This document shows, piece after piece, positions 17,837 through 28,640 of a stretch of 64,000 nt of DNA. Source of the DNA: Poseidonia sp038106355 (lineage in GTDB: Archaea; Thermoplasmatota; Poseidoniia; Poseidoniales; Poseidoniaceae); assembly GCA_038106355.1 (NCBI GenBank), contig JAYODQ010000006.1, positions 8,271-72,270 on the forward strand, in the 5' to 3' direction. Position numbers and translations under genes: made by a program. A model generated the notes under the pieces. It saw nothing but the letters and a program-made list of their open reading frames with translations, did not search any database and was not told the DNA's origin. The stretch's first letter is position 1, and every line of letters starts with the position of its first letter.

Positions 17837-20800
17837 TCAAAGTAGGTCATCCAAAAATGATGTGTCAATTGTTGTTGGTGCATTTTGTGGTGAGTTTTGC
17901 GTAGGCTGACTCAATTGTTGAGTGGGTTGTTGTATTGGTTGAAGAACTGGTTGAGTGGGTTGATACACCGCTCTACCAAATGCTCCTACTTGTTGGAAGG
18001 ATTGAGGTTGTTCAGGTATTGAGGTGTTTTGAGCCGCTTCATAGCCTGTTTCGTTCCATCTTGAATCCGTATCTATGCCCCATGTTGACTCTTGTAATTC
18101 CCAATCTTTGGAGACCCGCGTCGACCCTCCTGTTCCTCCGCGACCTCGAACAACGAACACAAGGACGATGAGCAGAAGAAGTGCCAATCCAAGTGCAAGG
18201 AGCAATTCTTGGCTCAACAGGGCATTGATTGAGAACTCCGTTTCGTCTGAATCTTGGTTGTCTGTCCCGGTCGAATCCTCAACGCTATTGAGGACAACTG
18301 GTATCACTTCTTTCTCCATGCCTAAGGTATTGAACGGTGCAACAGCAATGTACCATCGTGATGTATTGACTAAATTTGGATAGTTTTCATTGTTGATGAC
18401 AAATGAGGTTGCTCCCGCAACTTCAATGACGAAATCCGCTTCATCGGTACTGGAAAAACCCTCATCCAAAATGTATATTCTCATTCCATCCACTCTGTCA
18501 TCCACTGGATTTTGCCATTGTACCAAAATATCCTTCTCATCCACCCAAGATACTTTCACATCTGTGGGTGTGCTGAGGGGGTCGTTTGCGGAAAATCCGC
18601 CATTATCAACGGATTGACCTTGAGTGACAAGGAGGTTCGATTTGTGGGCGTTGCCTGAAGCGTCAACTGCAACGACAGCAATCCAAATATCCAATCCAGC
18701 TATGATCGGAGTATCACCCGCGAGAAGTTCAATTCGGAGAGGCAATTCTGGAGCCCTGTTGAGGACCACAAGCGGTGTTGTCGGTCCGTCACCACCCACA
18801 TTCACATTTGTGAATGCCCAGGTTGCACCGTAGATTTCGTAGGAGGCAATATCGGAGGCATCGGAGAGGTCGAAATCAACAAAAATCGCACTGCCATCAT
18901 CGTTTGGTACATCAGAAATTACAACTGAATCAAGGCGATCAGGTGGAGTGTTATCGTTGATGTTGTCGATTGGAGTCACCGTTGCTTGTATCAAATCGTC
19001 GACATGAACGTTTCCTTTCAAGTCATGGACAGTGACCACGACGTAGAGTTTGATATCAGGCTTAATGAGTTGAGGTGTGGTAGCAAGCAGGTCTTGTCCA
19101 CCGTAAAGACCAGTTGAAATGGTTAACTCAATCGGATTTGTTTTTTCGTCAATCCATTGTTTTGAAAACGTAAAGCATCCACAGGTTTCAGCATTTGTTC
19201 CACGGGAGGCGTACAACCATGAGAGGTCACGTAATGGTTTGTCAGCAACCCAAACTGTGTAGGATGAGAAGTCGTCTGCTTCAGAAGGGGCCCATATGAC
19301 ATCGATTGCCGTTCCATCGTCATTGGGATGGTCAAAAGCCATGATATTGGTGATTCTATCAGGAATCGAGCCTTGACCGACGACATTTTGGAGCGGAGTA
19401 ACCGTCACGAGTGTGACAGCTGTGAGGTCAGCATTGAGCCATGCATCGTAAGCAACGACACCCACCGCGTACATCTTTCCATCCACCAATGGAATGCCAT
19501 CGAGTTGATTGATGATGACATCGGTTTCGTCACAAGGACTGACGACGGTTGCTTGTGAAAACGCGGTAACGTCACCCTGTTGAACATCGGGTAAATCCAC
19601 ATTCATATCCCATGGAGCCATGAACACTGCGTAGAATGAACAATCGGTCGCGGAACTTTCATTCCAACGAACGATGATTCTCCCACCTTCGTCGTTCGGA
19701 ACATCTTCTGCTGAAGTTCCTTCAACTGGAGGAGGAGCCTGTTCGTCATTGAGGTCTCCTGTCGGCACAATCGGTCCGATGATGGTCACGTCTGATTTGT
19801 TTTCTTGACCCGAATCATCTTCGCAAGTAAATCCAATCCAATATGGGGTTTGAGGTGTGAGTGTAATAATCGATGTGTTGCCTTCGGTCATGTCAAATGT
19901 TGAGTGAACTTTCAATCCGATCACATCACTAAATTGTGTTTTTGACACGTACACATTGGTGGAGGCGAGGTCCAAAGCAGTGCATCGAGCCCATTCCAAT
20001 TCGATTTCACCATCGGCACCATTGAGGTGAGGTTGGGCTTTTGCCCATACCGGGGGCCGCGGGATTTCGTCGGAAGGAGATGCTGGTCCAATTGGTGAAG
20101 GAATGTTCCCCCATCGCCCATCGTTGTATTTTGTGACAACAAGTGCGTAATATTCGGTGCCATCAATGAGGGTTTGTCCATTTGCAGTTGAAACATCCGT
20201 CGAAGTTCTGCTGTGGAGTGATATGATTTTATCAGGGGTCCTTTGACTTAGGTCGAGTTCAGTTGGTGCCATTGACCAAGGCCCTTGGTTGAGGAATACG
20301 TGGTATTGGGAAAAGTCAGGGTCATGTATGAGGGACCATTCGACCATCAATGTTGAACCACCATCATCTGGACGATCGTAAATTGAACTCATTTGGATAG
20401 GTGTATCTCGGCGAATATAATCGTAACTTAATCGGATCAACATCGAACCATTTTGTGGCGATTGGAGTGTTAGTGACACATGCTGAGTATTGTTGAGTAA
20501 CATTCCCGAATCGATAGCGTATTGCAAGTTTGATTGCAAATTCACATCGTTTGATAAGTTCAAAATGGCGTTGTATTTCAAATCAACAAGTTGAGTCCAA
20601 ATCATGGCGTTCTCCACAGGAGAAGTAAACATGAGAGGCATGGTTGAGAATTGTATGTTGTGTGGTCCAGTAACATCACCGGCTAAATTGAGTTGCAATG
20701 GATTGGTCGAATCTATCAGTGATATCGCTTGGCCCACATGTGTTTGGGATGTGATATTTCGAGCGATTGCACCTCCTGCTGTCGCCACTTGAAGCGGTTG

Positions 20801-23800
20801 TGCTCGTCTCAGCACGAAATCTTCGACATTGTTGTATTGCCCATTGTTTTCAAATCCAATCAATCCTTGATTGGTTGTTAACCAAAAGTGCGAAGAAGTG
20901 ACGATACCTTGTCGGACTTCATTGACACCCTGAGGTGGCAAGGCTAAATTGAGAATCGAGTGAGACGAGGTTCGTGATTCGAGCATCGCGATGCCGTTGT
21001 TTGAACTGATGGTCACCAATTGGTTTCCATTACTCATAATGTCTCGTGCTGGCCACCAAGAGTTGAGATTGACAAAGCCTTGCCCCTCTTCAAAATCCCC
21101 ACTGCTGCTGTTCCAGTGAATCATTTGTTGAGAGTTGAATGTCGACACATGGATGCCCCACCAATCGCTGGATAATGCAATCACAACGTTCGAGGGGAGT
21201 TGGTCAAATTTATGTGTCGAATCAACACTTGGAGGTGAAGTTCCAATGTCAAGAATACTTACGCCAGGTCGCTCATCACCGCGCCCATCGTGTGAAACAA
21301 GGAGGCTGATTGAACCATCCGGATTTGTTCTCGGAGCAAACATCCATGAGGAGTCGCCATCAAGACCCTGAGCTTGCCCAATGGTTTGCAATTGAACTGA
21401 CCCTTCATCAAATTCAACAATTCCGTCGGCCGTAGCGAAGTACACAAGGGAACCCTGTCCAGTTCCAGAACCGCCAACATACACATCGTTGACCACGGCG
21501 GCAGGCAAGCCATCAGCAGTGGTGATGGAATCCTCCCAATCTGCCGTTGAGTAGTTCCAAACGCCTACACCATTGTCGGTGGCGATGTACATGTGCGTTG
21601 AACTCGAACCGAAACCATTGACAATATTGGAGGGCAAACCTGCAATGAGTCTTCCTGTTGTGAAGGATTGTGAACCAAGATTGAATCGTTGAACTCCGGG
21701 GCTTGAACCAGATTGTGCTGCAAGTCCGATCACAAGTTCATTCCCATATCGGACAATTCCGTCAAGATTTTCATGTAGTCCACCATTGATTTTTTGCAAC
21801 TGTCCACTCGAAGATAGTTTAAACAGTCCATTTTGAATCGTTGAAAAGTAAATATCTGAATTGACCATTTCTGCATCATAAGCCACTGCACGACCGGGGA
21901 ACGTCCATCCATAATCCCATTCAATGGTTCCGTTTTGCAAGAAATGACCTTTGAGAACTCCGGTTGCAGCAAATGAATTTCCAGAACCACCATTGGTGGG
22001 GCGTGTGGTGACATAAACATGTGTTGAATTTCCCGTGATGGTACCCAACTGTCCACTTACGATACCAGGTAAGTCGAGCAAGACTTGTTCTCCAAGAATT
22101 GAAATGTTTGACACTCGACTGTACCCAGAAGAACCTCCCGCTTGGCCCATTAACCAAGATGAGCCAAGCCACTGGAATGATGTCGCAGAAGATCCCCCTC
22201 CCCGAACTGTTGCTTGACCAGTTGTTGCTCCGTTCGAGGTGAAAATTGAATATCCACCAGCAATATCGTTACCGACGCCATGCCCAACAATCAGGCGTCC
22301 ATTTGCCCAATCCAATCCGTCGTACCAAACGAGGTCTGAAGGCAATCCGTTTGCTGAGGTTGTGATTTGATTGAGCCATTGTTGAGTGGAATAACTGTAT
22401 TTCGAAATACCCTGGTTGTTGTTGTAAAATCCAACATACAACGTTTGCGATGAATCACATGCAACAGAAGCGACACCGAATCCACCAAAGTCAGAACGTT
22501 GGAACGGTGATACTGTGCTGGACTGGTTGTTGTTGATATTGAAACGTGCAATGGAACCCGTGCCTTGGTACATCGCCATGTGGAGATATCCACCGCACAT
22601 CGTGGCAGACATAGGATAACCATTCGGAATGTTGTTGGATTGACTGCTTCGATGAAGTGTCGTGATGTTCGTAATTCCGTTGATGTGTGTGACTACGCCT
22701 TCTTGGAAGAAATCTCCACCTCCAAAGTTCCCGTAAATACCACCGCCGATGATAAGATGATTTCCATCGGTCCACAATTCAAAGAAATGCGAACCAGCAT
22801 TATTTGGAAGGCCATTTCCTTCTGTCCATGTCGAGAGCCATTGTGAGTTTTGTTCATCGTATCGAAGTATTCCATCTTCAGATGCTAACAACGTTGTTCC
22901 TTTCCATTCAACAATACCTCGAATGGGGAAATCAAACTGAGTCCAAGTACCGATGAGCGTATAGGTCGAGTCATAAAGTTCGAGTTTTGTTTCACCCCAA
23001 GCCACCCACGTGTTCCCGTAACTACTTTTGTACGCAGTGACGCGGTCGACCTGACCTTCGGGGAATACACTCGTTCCCCAAGAATTGTTTGATGTATTCC
23101 ATAAAGCGAGACCGCCTGAACCCTCAGCATTCCACCACTGTCCTGAGGCTACTGAAGCGATAATGATGTCTCCAATCAGGCCGAGCCCGTAGATCACACC
23201 ACCATTTTCGTTGACTTGAGGACCGGCATCAAGCAATGTCATTTGACTAAAGTTGGCGACATCAATTCGACCAATTGAATCTGAATTGTCACTTCTGTAA
23301 TACATGACATTGTTGTGAAGAACCATTTGATACGGCTCAGAGGTTCCAGTGTAGAGGTTACTGTTTCGCTCAATATCGTAGACTTCCAAACCAGATGTGA
23401 CATTGATCAGTTGGAAACCATCTCCTCCTCCAACCCAAAGATGATTCGGCCGGATATCAGCGACAAGACCAGACACATCTTCGTTCCCATTGTCGAGTAC
23501 ATTGTCGAGTGTGTACGGTGTCAGCCATTGGTTTGTCGAAAGATCGTATCGAAGAACACCGAAACCATTGATTCCAATGTACGCAATGTTTCCAATAATC
23601 TCAACCACTGCATTACCTGATTGACCAAAATCGTTTTCCCAATTTTCTGACCATGTAAACGATGACTTGTCGATGAGGCCAGCACCACTCACAGTGCCGC
23701 CAAAGACGGTCGTTGCATTGGTTCCTACACTGTAGACTGCCCAGTTTGGCATTCCATCCTGTTGGTTAATACAATCCTGCACTGCAAGGGTGCTCAATGT

Positions 23801-26173
23801 GTATTTGCACAGACCAATGTTTGTTCCAGCGTAAATGGCACTTCCCTCGACCATGAGGTCAAAGAATTGCGAGGGTCGGGTGCTCCAACTGCTTCCCAAA
23901 CCGAAGGATGACACTGATTGACCATCCCATTTACGTGCCCCCTGTTGAGTTCCAATGTACAAATTACTTCCATCCGAAGCGAGAGCATAGACATTCGCTG
24001 ATGGAAGGATAGCGAATCGATTACCACTGTTACCTTGTGCGGTCACCAAAGGTTGAATGATTTCATTGAGAGAAAGGTCTTTTCGGGCAATACCAAATCC
24101 AGGTAATCCCAAGTGAAGGATGTCACCCATGATGGCTACCGGAGCAAAGTCAACCCCATTCACACCAGTGGAGGCCCAAGGTTGTAAGAATGAGGTGGAG
24201 CTGATATTGTAACGTAAGACCCCTTCATCTTCTGATGCAATGTAAATGATTTGGTTGTGAATTGCAACATCGAGAAGGAAGGATGAATCAAGGCCGTTCT
24301 GTGTGTTAAACACATTCCAGCCCGAATTTGCGGACGTGTGGTCGATGTAAGCCATCACACCTGAAGCAACGATCACCAAATTCGTTGAATCCACTGCACA
24401 TCCTGAAAGTCGAGAACCGGTTTGCTGACTGCTTGAGTAAAATGTTTGAACTTGTCCTGAGGAAGAAACCTTTGAGACATCGCCATTTTCAAAGCATACA
24501 AAGATAGATTGTCCATCGGTTCGAAGAAAAGCGATATTGTTTTGATTTTGACTTCCCAAATTCGAAAAAGGAGAATCCCATTGGGCTGATGCAACATTGT
24601 ATCGGTTGATGAGGCCCTCTGCACCGACATAAACGATGCCGTTTAATTCCACAATTCCCGTCATGTCGCCCGATGTTGGGCCGCTTGCGAGAACAATTTC
24701 AACATAAGATGAACTTCGGTCGGCGTTAAATGCAATCAATCGACCCGAACCATCGTCGATGAGCACCGGAGACCACGATGGGCCAAACTCGCCACCGGCA
24801 GGCCAAGAGAGAAGGCTTTGCCCATCACCTAAGAGTCCGAAGGTCGATGACAATCCGTAATTTCCACCACTCACAAAAACACCGCTTGTGAGGTTGTAGG
24901 TTTGGAGATTTTTTCCGTTCAAAATGTACAGGGTACTTGAATTGAGAGCAAGGCCACCGACATAGTTTGAAGACAACCAATTCCCACTATTCCAACTTGA
25001 AAGCCAAAATCCAGAATTCCAATCGTATCGTCCAATTCCACTGTCATGCGATGCCATGAAAATTTGGTTACCAACCACAAGAAAATTTGTTACTGAATCA
25101 GAGTGAAGGTTATTTGCAGTTGACCATTGGAACTTGACATTGCCACTTGTTGTATTGATGGCTTGAACACCAAGATTTGCATGTGAAACATAAAGAACGC
25201 CGTTGTGGACAAGCATGGCAAGACCATCGTTAGGGCCAGAATTTTGCTGACCACTTGTCACCCAAGTTGAGGTTGTATTGGTCTGTTGAAGCGATGCTAC
25301 GCCACCCGAATATGCAGCCCACCAAGTTTGACCATCGTGAATAAATTTGTTGAAATCATAATTCGTTGGAGCATGTGGCAGACCATTTTGAATTGAATTA
25401 TCATAAAGCGATAATCCAGAAAAATTTCCATCTTCGTGGAGGATGTGCAAAAGACCACTCGACGCCTCAAGTTCAAGGTCGAGAATTCGTTCTTTTTGGA
25501 AATCGATCACATCAAGAATCGATGATGTCGTTCCGTCAAAGCCTAAGACGAGAATCGATGTTCCAATCGCCATATACATCTTGTTATCGTTCACATCTCG
25601 TTCCGTATCAGTGATTTGGACGGTCACTTCCCGGAGTGAAATTGCAGGGTCTGCAGGAGAGAGTGCTTCAATAATCATCGTTGTAATTTCAGCATCGGTG
25701 GGGATTGTCACTTGTGCACCAGAATAACTATTCGGACTGAGTTGGCCTGATGCTGTTGAGGATGCAGGTGAACCATCGAACACATTTGTTTGACCGAGTG
25801 ACCCCCAACCCCTCATGTCGACAATGTTGGCATTGTTTTGTTGTCCAAGGAAAAGATGTGGTTCATCGATAATAATTCCATCTTGGCCACGGACTTGGAT
25901 TTCGAGGTTGACATTTGAAACTTCAGCACCAGGAGCAAAGGTAAGATTCCAAGTCGCAGAAGCCTTTGTTCCCACAGCGGGATTTGCACCCGTTGTGGTC
26001 AATTGAACCCATCCTGTGTCGTTGCTTCCTTCTGTGGGCCATACGACATCTCCGGGCACAGAATGTGCTTGAACAGGGGTGATGAGACCGAGTGGAATCG
26101 TGGTACTCAAGACCATAATGGCAATCATCAAAACGGCTGAAAACGCTTTGTTGTTCGGAGAGCGCTCCATCAT
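17837..26173 (-). CDS. Giant secreted beta-propeller / Fn3 surface protein with C-terminal anchor
   Basis: 2778 residues. Residues 1-36 form a signal peptide (hydrophobic core after KAFSAVL, cleavage near QAHS). About residues 150-1950 are repeated propeller blades of the type 'YIG..GFGVLRYDLSTNQW' and 'DGLPxxxV..', like two-component-regulator propellers. Then come about six Fn3-like modules, several opening with a variant of DVPNDDGS and continuing to an aromatic Tyr-x-Val strand. A single membrane helix (LALGLALLLLIVLVFVV) near residue 2650 is followed by a Gln/Pro-rich cytoplasmic tail. Probable role: cell-surface adhesion or polymer binding. It overlaps pabC, so both may share a transcript. 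Confidence 0.85.
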   Translation of the reverse strand: MMERSPNNKAFSAVLMIAIMVLSTTIPLGLITPVQAHSVPGDVVWPTEGSNDTGWVQLTTTGANPAVGTKASATWNLTFAPGAEVSNVNLEIQVRGQDGIIIDEPHLFLGQQNNANIVDMRGWGSLGQTNVFDGSPASSTASGQLSPNSYSGAQVTIPTDAEITTMIIEALSPADPAISLREVTVQITDTERDVNDNKMYMAIGTSILVLGFDGTTSSILDVIDFQKERILDLELEASSGLLHILHEDGNFSGLSLYDNSIQNGLPHAPTNYDFNKFIHDGQTWWAAYSGGVASLQQTNTTSTWVTSGQQNSGPNDGLAMLVHNGVLYVSHANLGVQAINTTSGNVKFQWSTANNLHSDSVTNFLVVGNQIFMASHDSGIGRYDWNSGFWLSSWNSGNWLSSNYVGGLALNSSTLYILNGKNLQTYNLTSGVFVSGGNYGLSSTFGLLGDGQSLLSWPAGGEFGPSWSPVLIDDGSGRLIAFNADRSSSYVEIVLASGPTSGDMTGIVELNGIVYVGAEGLINRYNVASAQWDSPFSNLGSQNQNNIAFLRTDGQSIFVCFENGDVSKVSSSGQVQTFYSSSQQTGSRLSGCAVDSTNLVIVASGVMAYIDHTSANSGWNVFNTQNGLDSSFLLDVAIHNQIIYIASEDEGVLRYNISSTSFLQPWASTGVNGVDFAPVAIMGDILHLGLPGFGIARKDLSLNEIIQPLVTAQGNSGNRFAILPSANVYALASDGSNLYIGTQQGARKWDGQSVSSFGLGSSWSTRPSQFFDLMVEGSAIYAGTNIGLCKYTLSTLAVQDCINQQDGMPNWAVYSVGTNATTVFGGTVSGAGLIDKSSFTWSENWENDFGQSGNAVVEIIGNIAYIGINGFGVLRYDLSTNQWLTPYTLDNVLDNGNEDVSGLVADIRPNHLWVGGGDGFQLINVTSGLEVYDIERNSNLYTGTSEPYQMVLHNNVMYYRSDNSDSIGRIDVANFSQMTLLDAGPQVNENGGVIYGLGLIGDIIIASVASGQWWNAEGSGGLALWNTSNNSWGTSVFPEGQVDRVTAYKSSYGNTWVAWGETKLELYDSTYTLIGTWTQFDFPIRGIVEWKGTTLLASEDGILRYDEQNSQWLSTWTEGNGLPNNAGSHFFELWTDGNHLIIGGGIYGNFGGGDFFQEGVVTHINGITNITTLHRSSQSNNIPNGYPMSATMCGGYLHMAMYQGTGSIARFNINNNQSSTVSPFQRSDFGGFGVASVACDSSQTLYVGFYNNNQGISKYSYSTQQWLNQITTSANGLPSDLVWYDGLDWANGRLIVGHGVGNDIAGGYSIFTSNGATTGQATVRGGGSSATSFQWLGSSWLMGQAGGSSGYSRVSNISILGEQVLLDLPGIVSGQLGTITGNSTHVYVTTRPTNGGSGNSFAATGVLKGHFLQNGTIEWDYGWTFPGRAVAYDAEMVNSDIYFSTIQNGLFKLSSSGQLQKINGGLHENLDGIVRYGNELVIGLAAQSGSSPGVQRFNLGSQSFTTGRLIAGLPSNIVNGFGSSSTHMYIATDNGVGVWNYSTADWEDSITTADGLPAAVVNDVYVGGSGTGQGSLVYFATADGIVEFDEGSVQLQTIGQAQGLDGDSSWMFAPRTNPDGSISLLVSHDGRGDERPGVSILDIGTSPPSVDSTHKFDQLPSNVVIALSSDWWGIHVSTFNSQQMIHWNSSSGDFEEGQGFVNLNSWWPARDIMSNGNQLVTISSNNGIAMLESRTSSHSILNLALPPQGVNEVRQGIVTSSHFWLTTNQGLIGFENNGQYNNVEDFVLRRAQPLQVATAGGAIARNITSQTHVGQAISLIDSTNPLQLNLAGDVTGPHNIQFSTMPLMFTSPVENAMIWTQLVDLKYNAILNLSNDVNLQSNLQYAIDSGMLLNNTQHVSLTLQSPQNGSMLIRLSYDYIRRDTPIQMSSIYDRPDDGGSTLMVEWSLIHDPDFSQYHVFLNQGPWSMAPTELDLSQRTPDKIISLHSRTSTDVSTANGQTLIDGTEYYALVVTKYNDGRWGNIPSPIGPASPSDEIPRPPVWAKAQPHLNGADGEIELEWARCTALDLASTNVYVSKTQFSDVIGLKVHSTFDMTEGNTSIITLTPQTPYWIGFTCEDDSGQENKSDVTIIGPIVPTGDLNDEQAPPPVEGTSAEDVPNDEGGRIIVRWNESSATDCSFYAVFMAPWDMNVDLPDVQQGDVTAFSQATVVSPCDETDVIINQLDGIPLVDGKMYAVGVVAYDAWLNADLTAVTLVTVTPLQNVVGQGSIPDRITNIMAFDHPNDDGTAIDVIWAPSEADDFSSYTVWVADKPLRDLSWLYASRGTNAETCGCFTFSKQWIDEKTNPIELTISTGLYGGQDLLATTPQLIKPDIKLYVVVTVHDLKGNVHVDDLIQATVTPIDNINDNTPPDRLDSVVISDVPNDDGSAIFVDFDLSDASDIASYEIYGATWAFTNVNVGGDGPTTPLVVLNRAPELPLRIELLAGDTPIIAGLDIWIAVVAVDASGNAHKSNLLVTQGQSVDNGGFSANDPLSTPTDVKVSWVDEKDILVQWQNPVDDRVDGMRIYILDEGFSSTDEADFVIEVAGATSFVINNENYPNLVNTSRWYIAVAPFNTLGMEKEVIPVVLNSVEDSTGTDNQDSDETEFSINALLSQELLLALGLALLLLIVLVFVVRGRGGTGGSTRVSKDWELQESTWGIDTDSRWNETGYEAAQNTSIPEQPQSFQQVGAFGRAVYQPTQPVLQPIQQPTQQLSQPTQNSPQNAPTTIDTSFLDDLL

Positions 26174-26190
26174 GAAAAAATTTGCAGTCT

Positions 26191-26202
26191 AATGATATTT
26201 GA
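26191..26202 (-). promoter_or_regulatory. Candidate TATA box of the giant surface-protein gene
   Basis: On the minus strand the sequence reads tcaaatatcatt, ending about 18 bp and centred about 24 bp before the ATG at 26173. This fits an archaeal TATA box and a leaderless or nearly leaderless transcript; no strong ribosome site is seen before the ATG. Confidence 0.45.
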
Positions 26203-26330
26203 AGCCATTCCCTCACTGACTCTTTTTTTCTTCGTGAACATCACATCAAATCGATAGAAACGCATTGGTTCTCATCATTCATTCGCAAGCCTCATACATG
26301 AAGTATGCACGGGTTTTGAAAAGTGATGCT

Positions 26331-28640
26331 ATGAATCGACGACAGAAAGAATCTCGACTCAAAAAAGAAGCATTGGAATACCACGAAGCAGAACCTCGTG
26401 GTAAAATCAAGGTTGTACCTACAAAACCTCATTCCACATCTCACGAATTAAGTTTGGCTTACTCACCAGGCGTTGCATATCCTTGTCTTGAAATTGCAAA
26501 AGAACCAGAGAATGCCTACAAGTATACATCCAAAGGAAATCTTGTCGCCGTCATCAGCAATGGAACTGCCGTTTTAGGTTTGGGAAATATAGGGCCTCTC
26601 GCAAGCAAACCCGTCATGGAAGGAAAAGGCCTTCTTCTCAAGACATTTGCGGGCATTGATGTGTTTGACATCGAAGTCAATACAGAAGATCCAGATGAAT
26701 TTGTAAACACGGTTGTGAATATTTCGAAAACATTTGGTGGAATTAACCTTGAGGACATCAAAGCCCCGGAATGTTTTGAAATTGAAAAGAGAATTGCCGA
26801 AGCAACAGACATTCCAGTCATGCATGACGACCAACATGGAACTGCGATTATTTCTGGTGCAGCTCTTCTTAATGCTTGTGAACTACAAGGGAAAAAGCTG
26901 GACGACGTCAAGGTCGTAGTGGTCGGCGCAGGTGCGTCTGCAATTGCCTGTGCCACTCATTATGTGGCCCTCGGCGTGAACATGAGCAACATCACAATGG
27001 TTGATAGTCAAGGCATCGTAACGAAAAACCGCGTTCAAAAAGGCGAAGTGAATGAGTACAAACAACCCTTTGCTCAAGACCGAAAGGATGGTGACCTAAG
27101 TGAGGCACTTGAAGGTGCAGATGTGCTTCTTGGCCTCTCAAAAGGCGGATTGGTGTCCAAGGACATGGTAGCAAAGATGGCTGCGAAACCTATCGTTTTT
27201 GCCTTAGCCAACCCCACCCCGGAAATTACCCCCGAGGAGGTCATGAAAGTACGGAAGGATGCTATTGTGGCGACAGGTCGGTCCGACTATCCGAATCAAG
27301 TGAACAATGTTCTCGGATTCCCTTACATTTTCCGAGGTGCTCTTGATGTACGGGCGAGAGATATCACCCAAAATATGAAGATGGCGGCAACAAAAGCTCT
27401 AGCACAATTGGCAAAAGAACCCGTTCCCGATTACATATCAGAAGCCTACGACGGCGTTACCATGCAATATGGTCCGGAATACATTATACCAAAACCATTT
27501 GATCGACGAGTCTTGATTTGGGAAGCAGCAGCCGTAGCCCAAGCGGCAATTGACGAAGGGATCACTGGTGTGACAGCAGAGGAGTTTGACTTCAAAGAAT
27601 ATCAAGAACAACTTGAGGCAAGGCTTGGAGAAACGTATTCTGTGATGCGACAAGTCATCAATCAAGTGCGAAGGAAAAACAAGAAAATTGTATTCCCAGA
27701 AGGGGACAATGAGAAAGTCATACGTGCAGCTGCACAACTGCATGAGGAGAAAATCTGCCACCCAATTTTACTTGGAAAGGTCGATAGAATTCATAAGATG
27801 GTGGAAGATTTAGGATTACATTTTGAGTATGAAGTCTATGATCCACCGAATGATCCAAGGCGAAAAACAACGTATGCAGAAGCATTTTTCAAAAGACGTC
27901 AGAGGAAAGGAATTACGTTAGCAGATGCCCAACGAATGATGAGAAGTAGGCCGTATTTTGCAAGTCAAATGGTGATGCAAGGTGATGCAGATGGTTTCGT
28001 TGGAGGCGTGAGCCGAAATTATGCTGATGTCTTGCGACCAACGCTTGAATCAATTGGAAAGAGCAACAACAGTCATTGTGTTATTGGATGCTATATGATG
28101 AACATCAAAGGAAAAACAATATTTCTTGCTGATGCAACAGTCAATGTTTACCCTGATGAGAGAACGCTTGCTGAAATCGCTGTTCAAACAGCGAAGGTGG
28201 CAAGGCGTTTTGGTGTGAGTCCACGGGTAGCCATGCTTTCGTTTTCGAATTTTGGTTCGACAAGAGAAATTCGAACGAATCGAATTGAAAAAGCACTTCA
28301 AATTGCAAAAGAATTGGACCCTACTCTTGTGATTGACGGTCCAATGCAAGCAGATACAGCGCTCAACGTAGATGTTCAACAAGAATATCCATTCATGGCT
28401 TTTAGTGGCCCTGCCAATGTCCTCATTTTACCAAATTTGGCAGCTGCCAATATCGCCTATAAATTGCTTGAAGAATTGGGGGATGCTGAAACAACTGGCC
28501 CGATTCTTGAAGGTATGCAGTGTCCAGTACAACTCGTTGCACAACAAGATGGTGTGAGGCATATCTTCAACATGGCAACTATTTGCGTTGCAGATGCTAT
28601 CCGAAAGGAATCAATATGGGATCAATTCTCACCGGAATAA
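26331..28640 (+). CDS. maeB: NADP-dependent malic enzyme with phosphotransacetylase-like domain
   Basis: Oxidative decarboxylation of malate to pyruvate. 769 residues, close to E. coli MaeB (759). The malic part shows LAYSPGVAYPCLEI, the catalytic-site DDQHGTA block and a Rossmann motif VVVGAGASAIACA. From about residue 440 a phosphate acetyl/butyryltransferase-like domain follows (IVFPEGDNEKVIRAA to near the end); in MaeB this half is regulatory, binding acetyl-CoA. ATG 26331 gives the family N terminus; the frame is open back to 26265 without family similarity. The 3' end overlaps the convergent FGE-like gene by 19 bp. Confidence 0.92.
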   Translation: MNRRQKESRLKKEALEYHEAEPRGKIKVVPTKPHSTSHELSLAYSPGVAYPCLEIAKEPENAYKYTSKGNLVAVISNGTAVLGLGNIGPLASKPVMEGKGLLLKTFAGIDVFDIEVNTEDPDEFVNTVVNISKTFGGINLEDIKAPECFEIEKRIAEATDIPVMHDDQHGTAIISGAALLNACELQGKKLDDVKVVVVGAGASAIACATHYVALGVNMSNITMVDSQGIVTKNRVQKGEVNEYKQPFAQDRKDGDLSEALEGADVLLGLSKGGLVSKDMVAKMAAKPIVFALANPTPEITPEEVMKVRKDAIVATGRSDYPNQVNNVLGFPYIFRGALDVRARDITQNMKMAATKALAQLAKEPVPDYISEAYDGVTMQYGPEYIIPKPFDRRVLIWEAAAVAQAAIDEGITGVTAEEFDFKEYQEQLEARLGETYSVMRQVINQVRRKNKKIVFPEGDNEKVIRAAAQLHEEKICHPILLGKVDRIHKMVEDLGLHFEYEVYDPPNDPRRKTTYAEAFFKRRQRKGITLADAQRMMRSRPYFASQMVMQGDADGFVGGVSRNYADVLRPTLESIGKSNNSHCVIGCYMMNIKGKTIFLADATVNVYPDERTLAEIAVQTAKVARRFGVSPRVAMLSFSNFGSTREIRTNRIEKALQIAKELDPTLVIDGPMQADTALNVDVQQEYPFMAFSGPANVLILPNLAAANIAYKLLEELGDAETTGPILEGMQCPVQLVAQQDGVRHIFNMATICVADAIRKESIWDQFSPE

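Noticed and set aside
23315..23620. Plus-strand frames across the giant surface gene
   Set aside because: Repeat-rich coding sequence gives many short antisense frames; none shows a domain or ribosome site.
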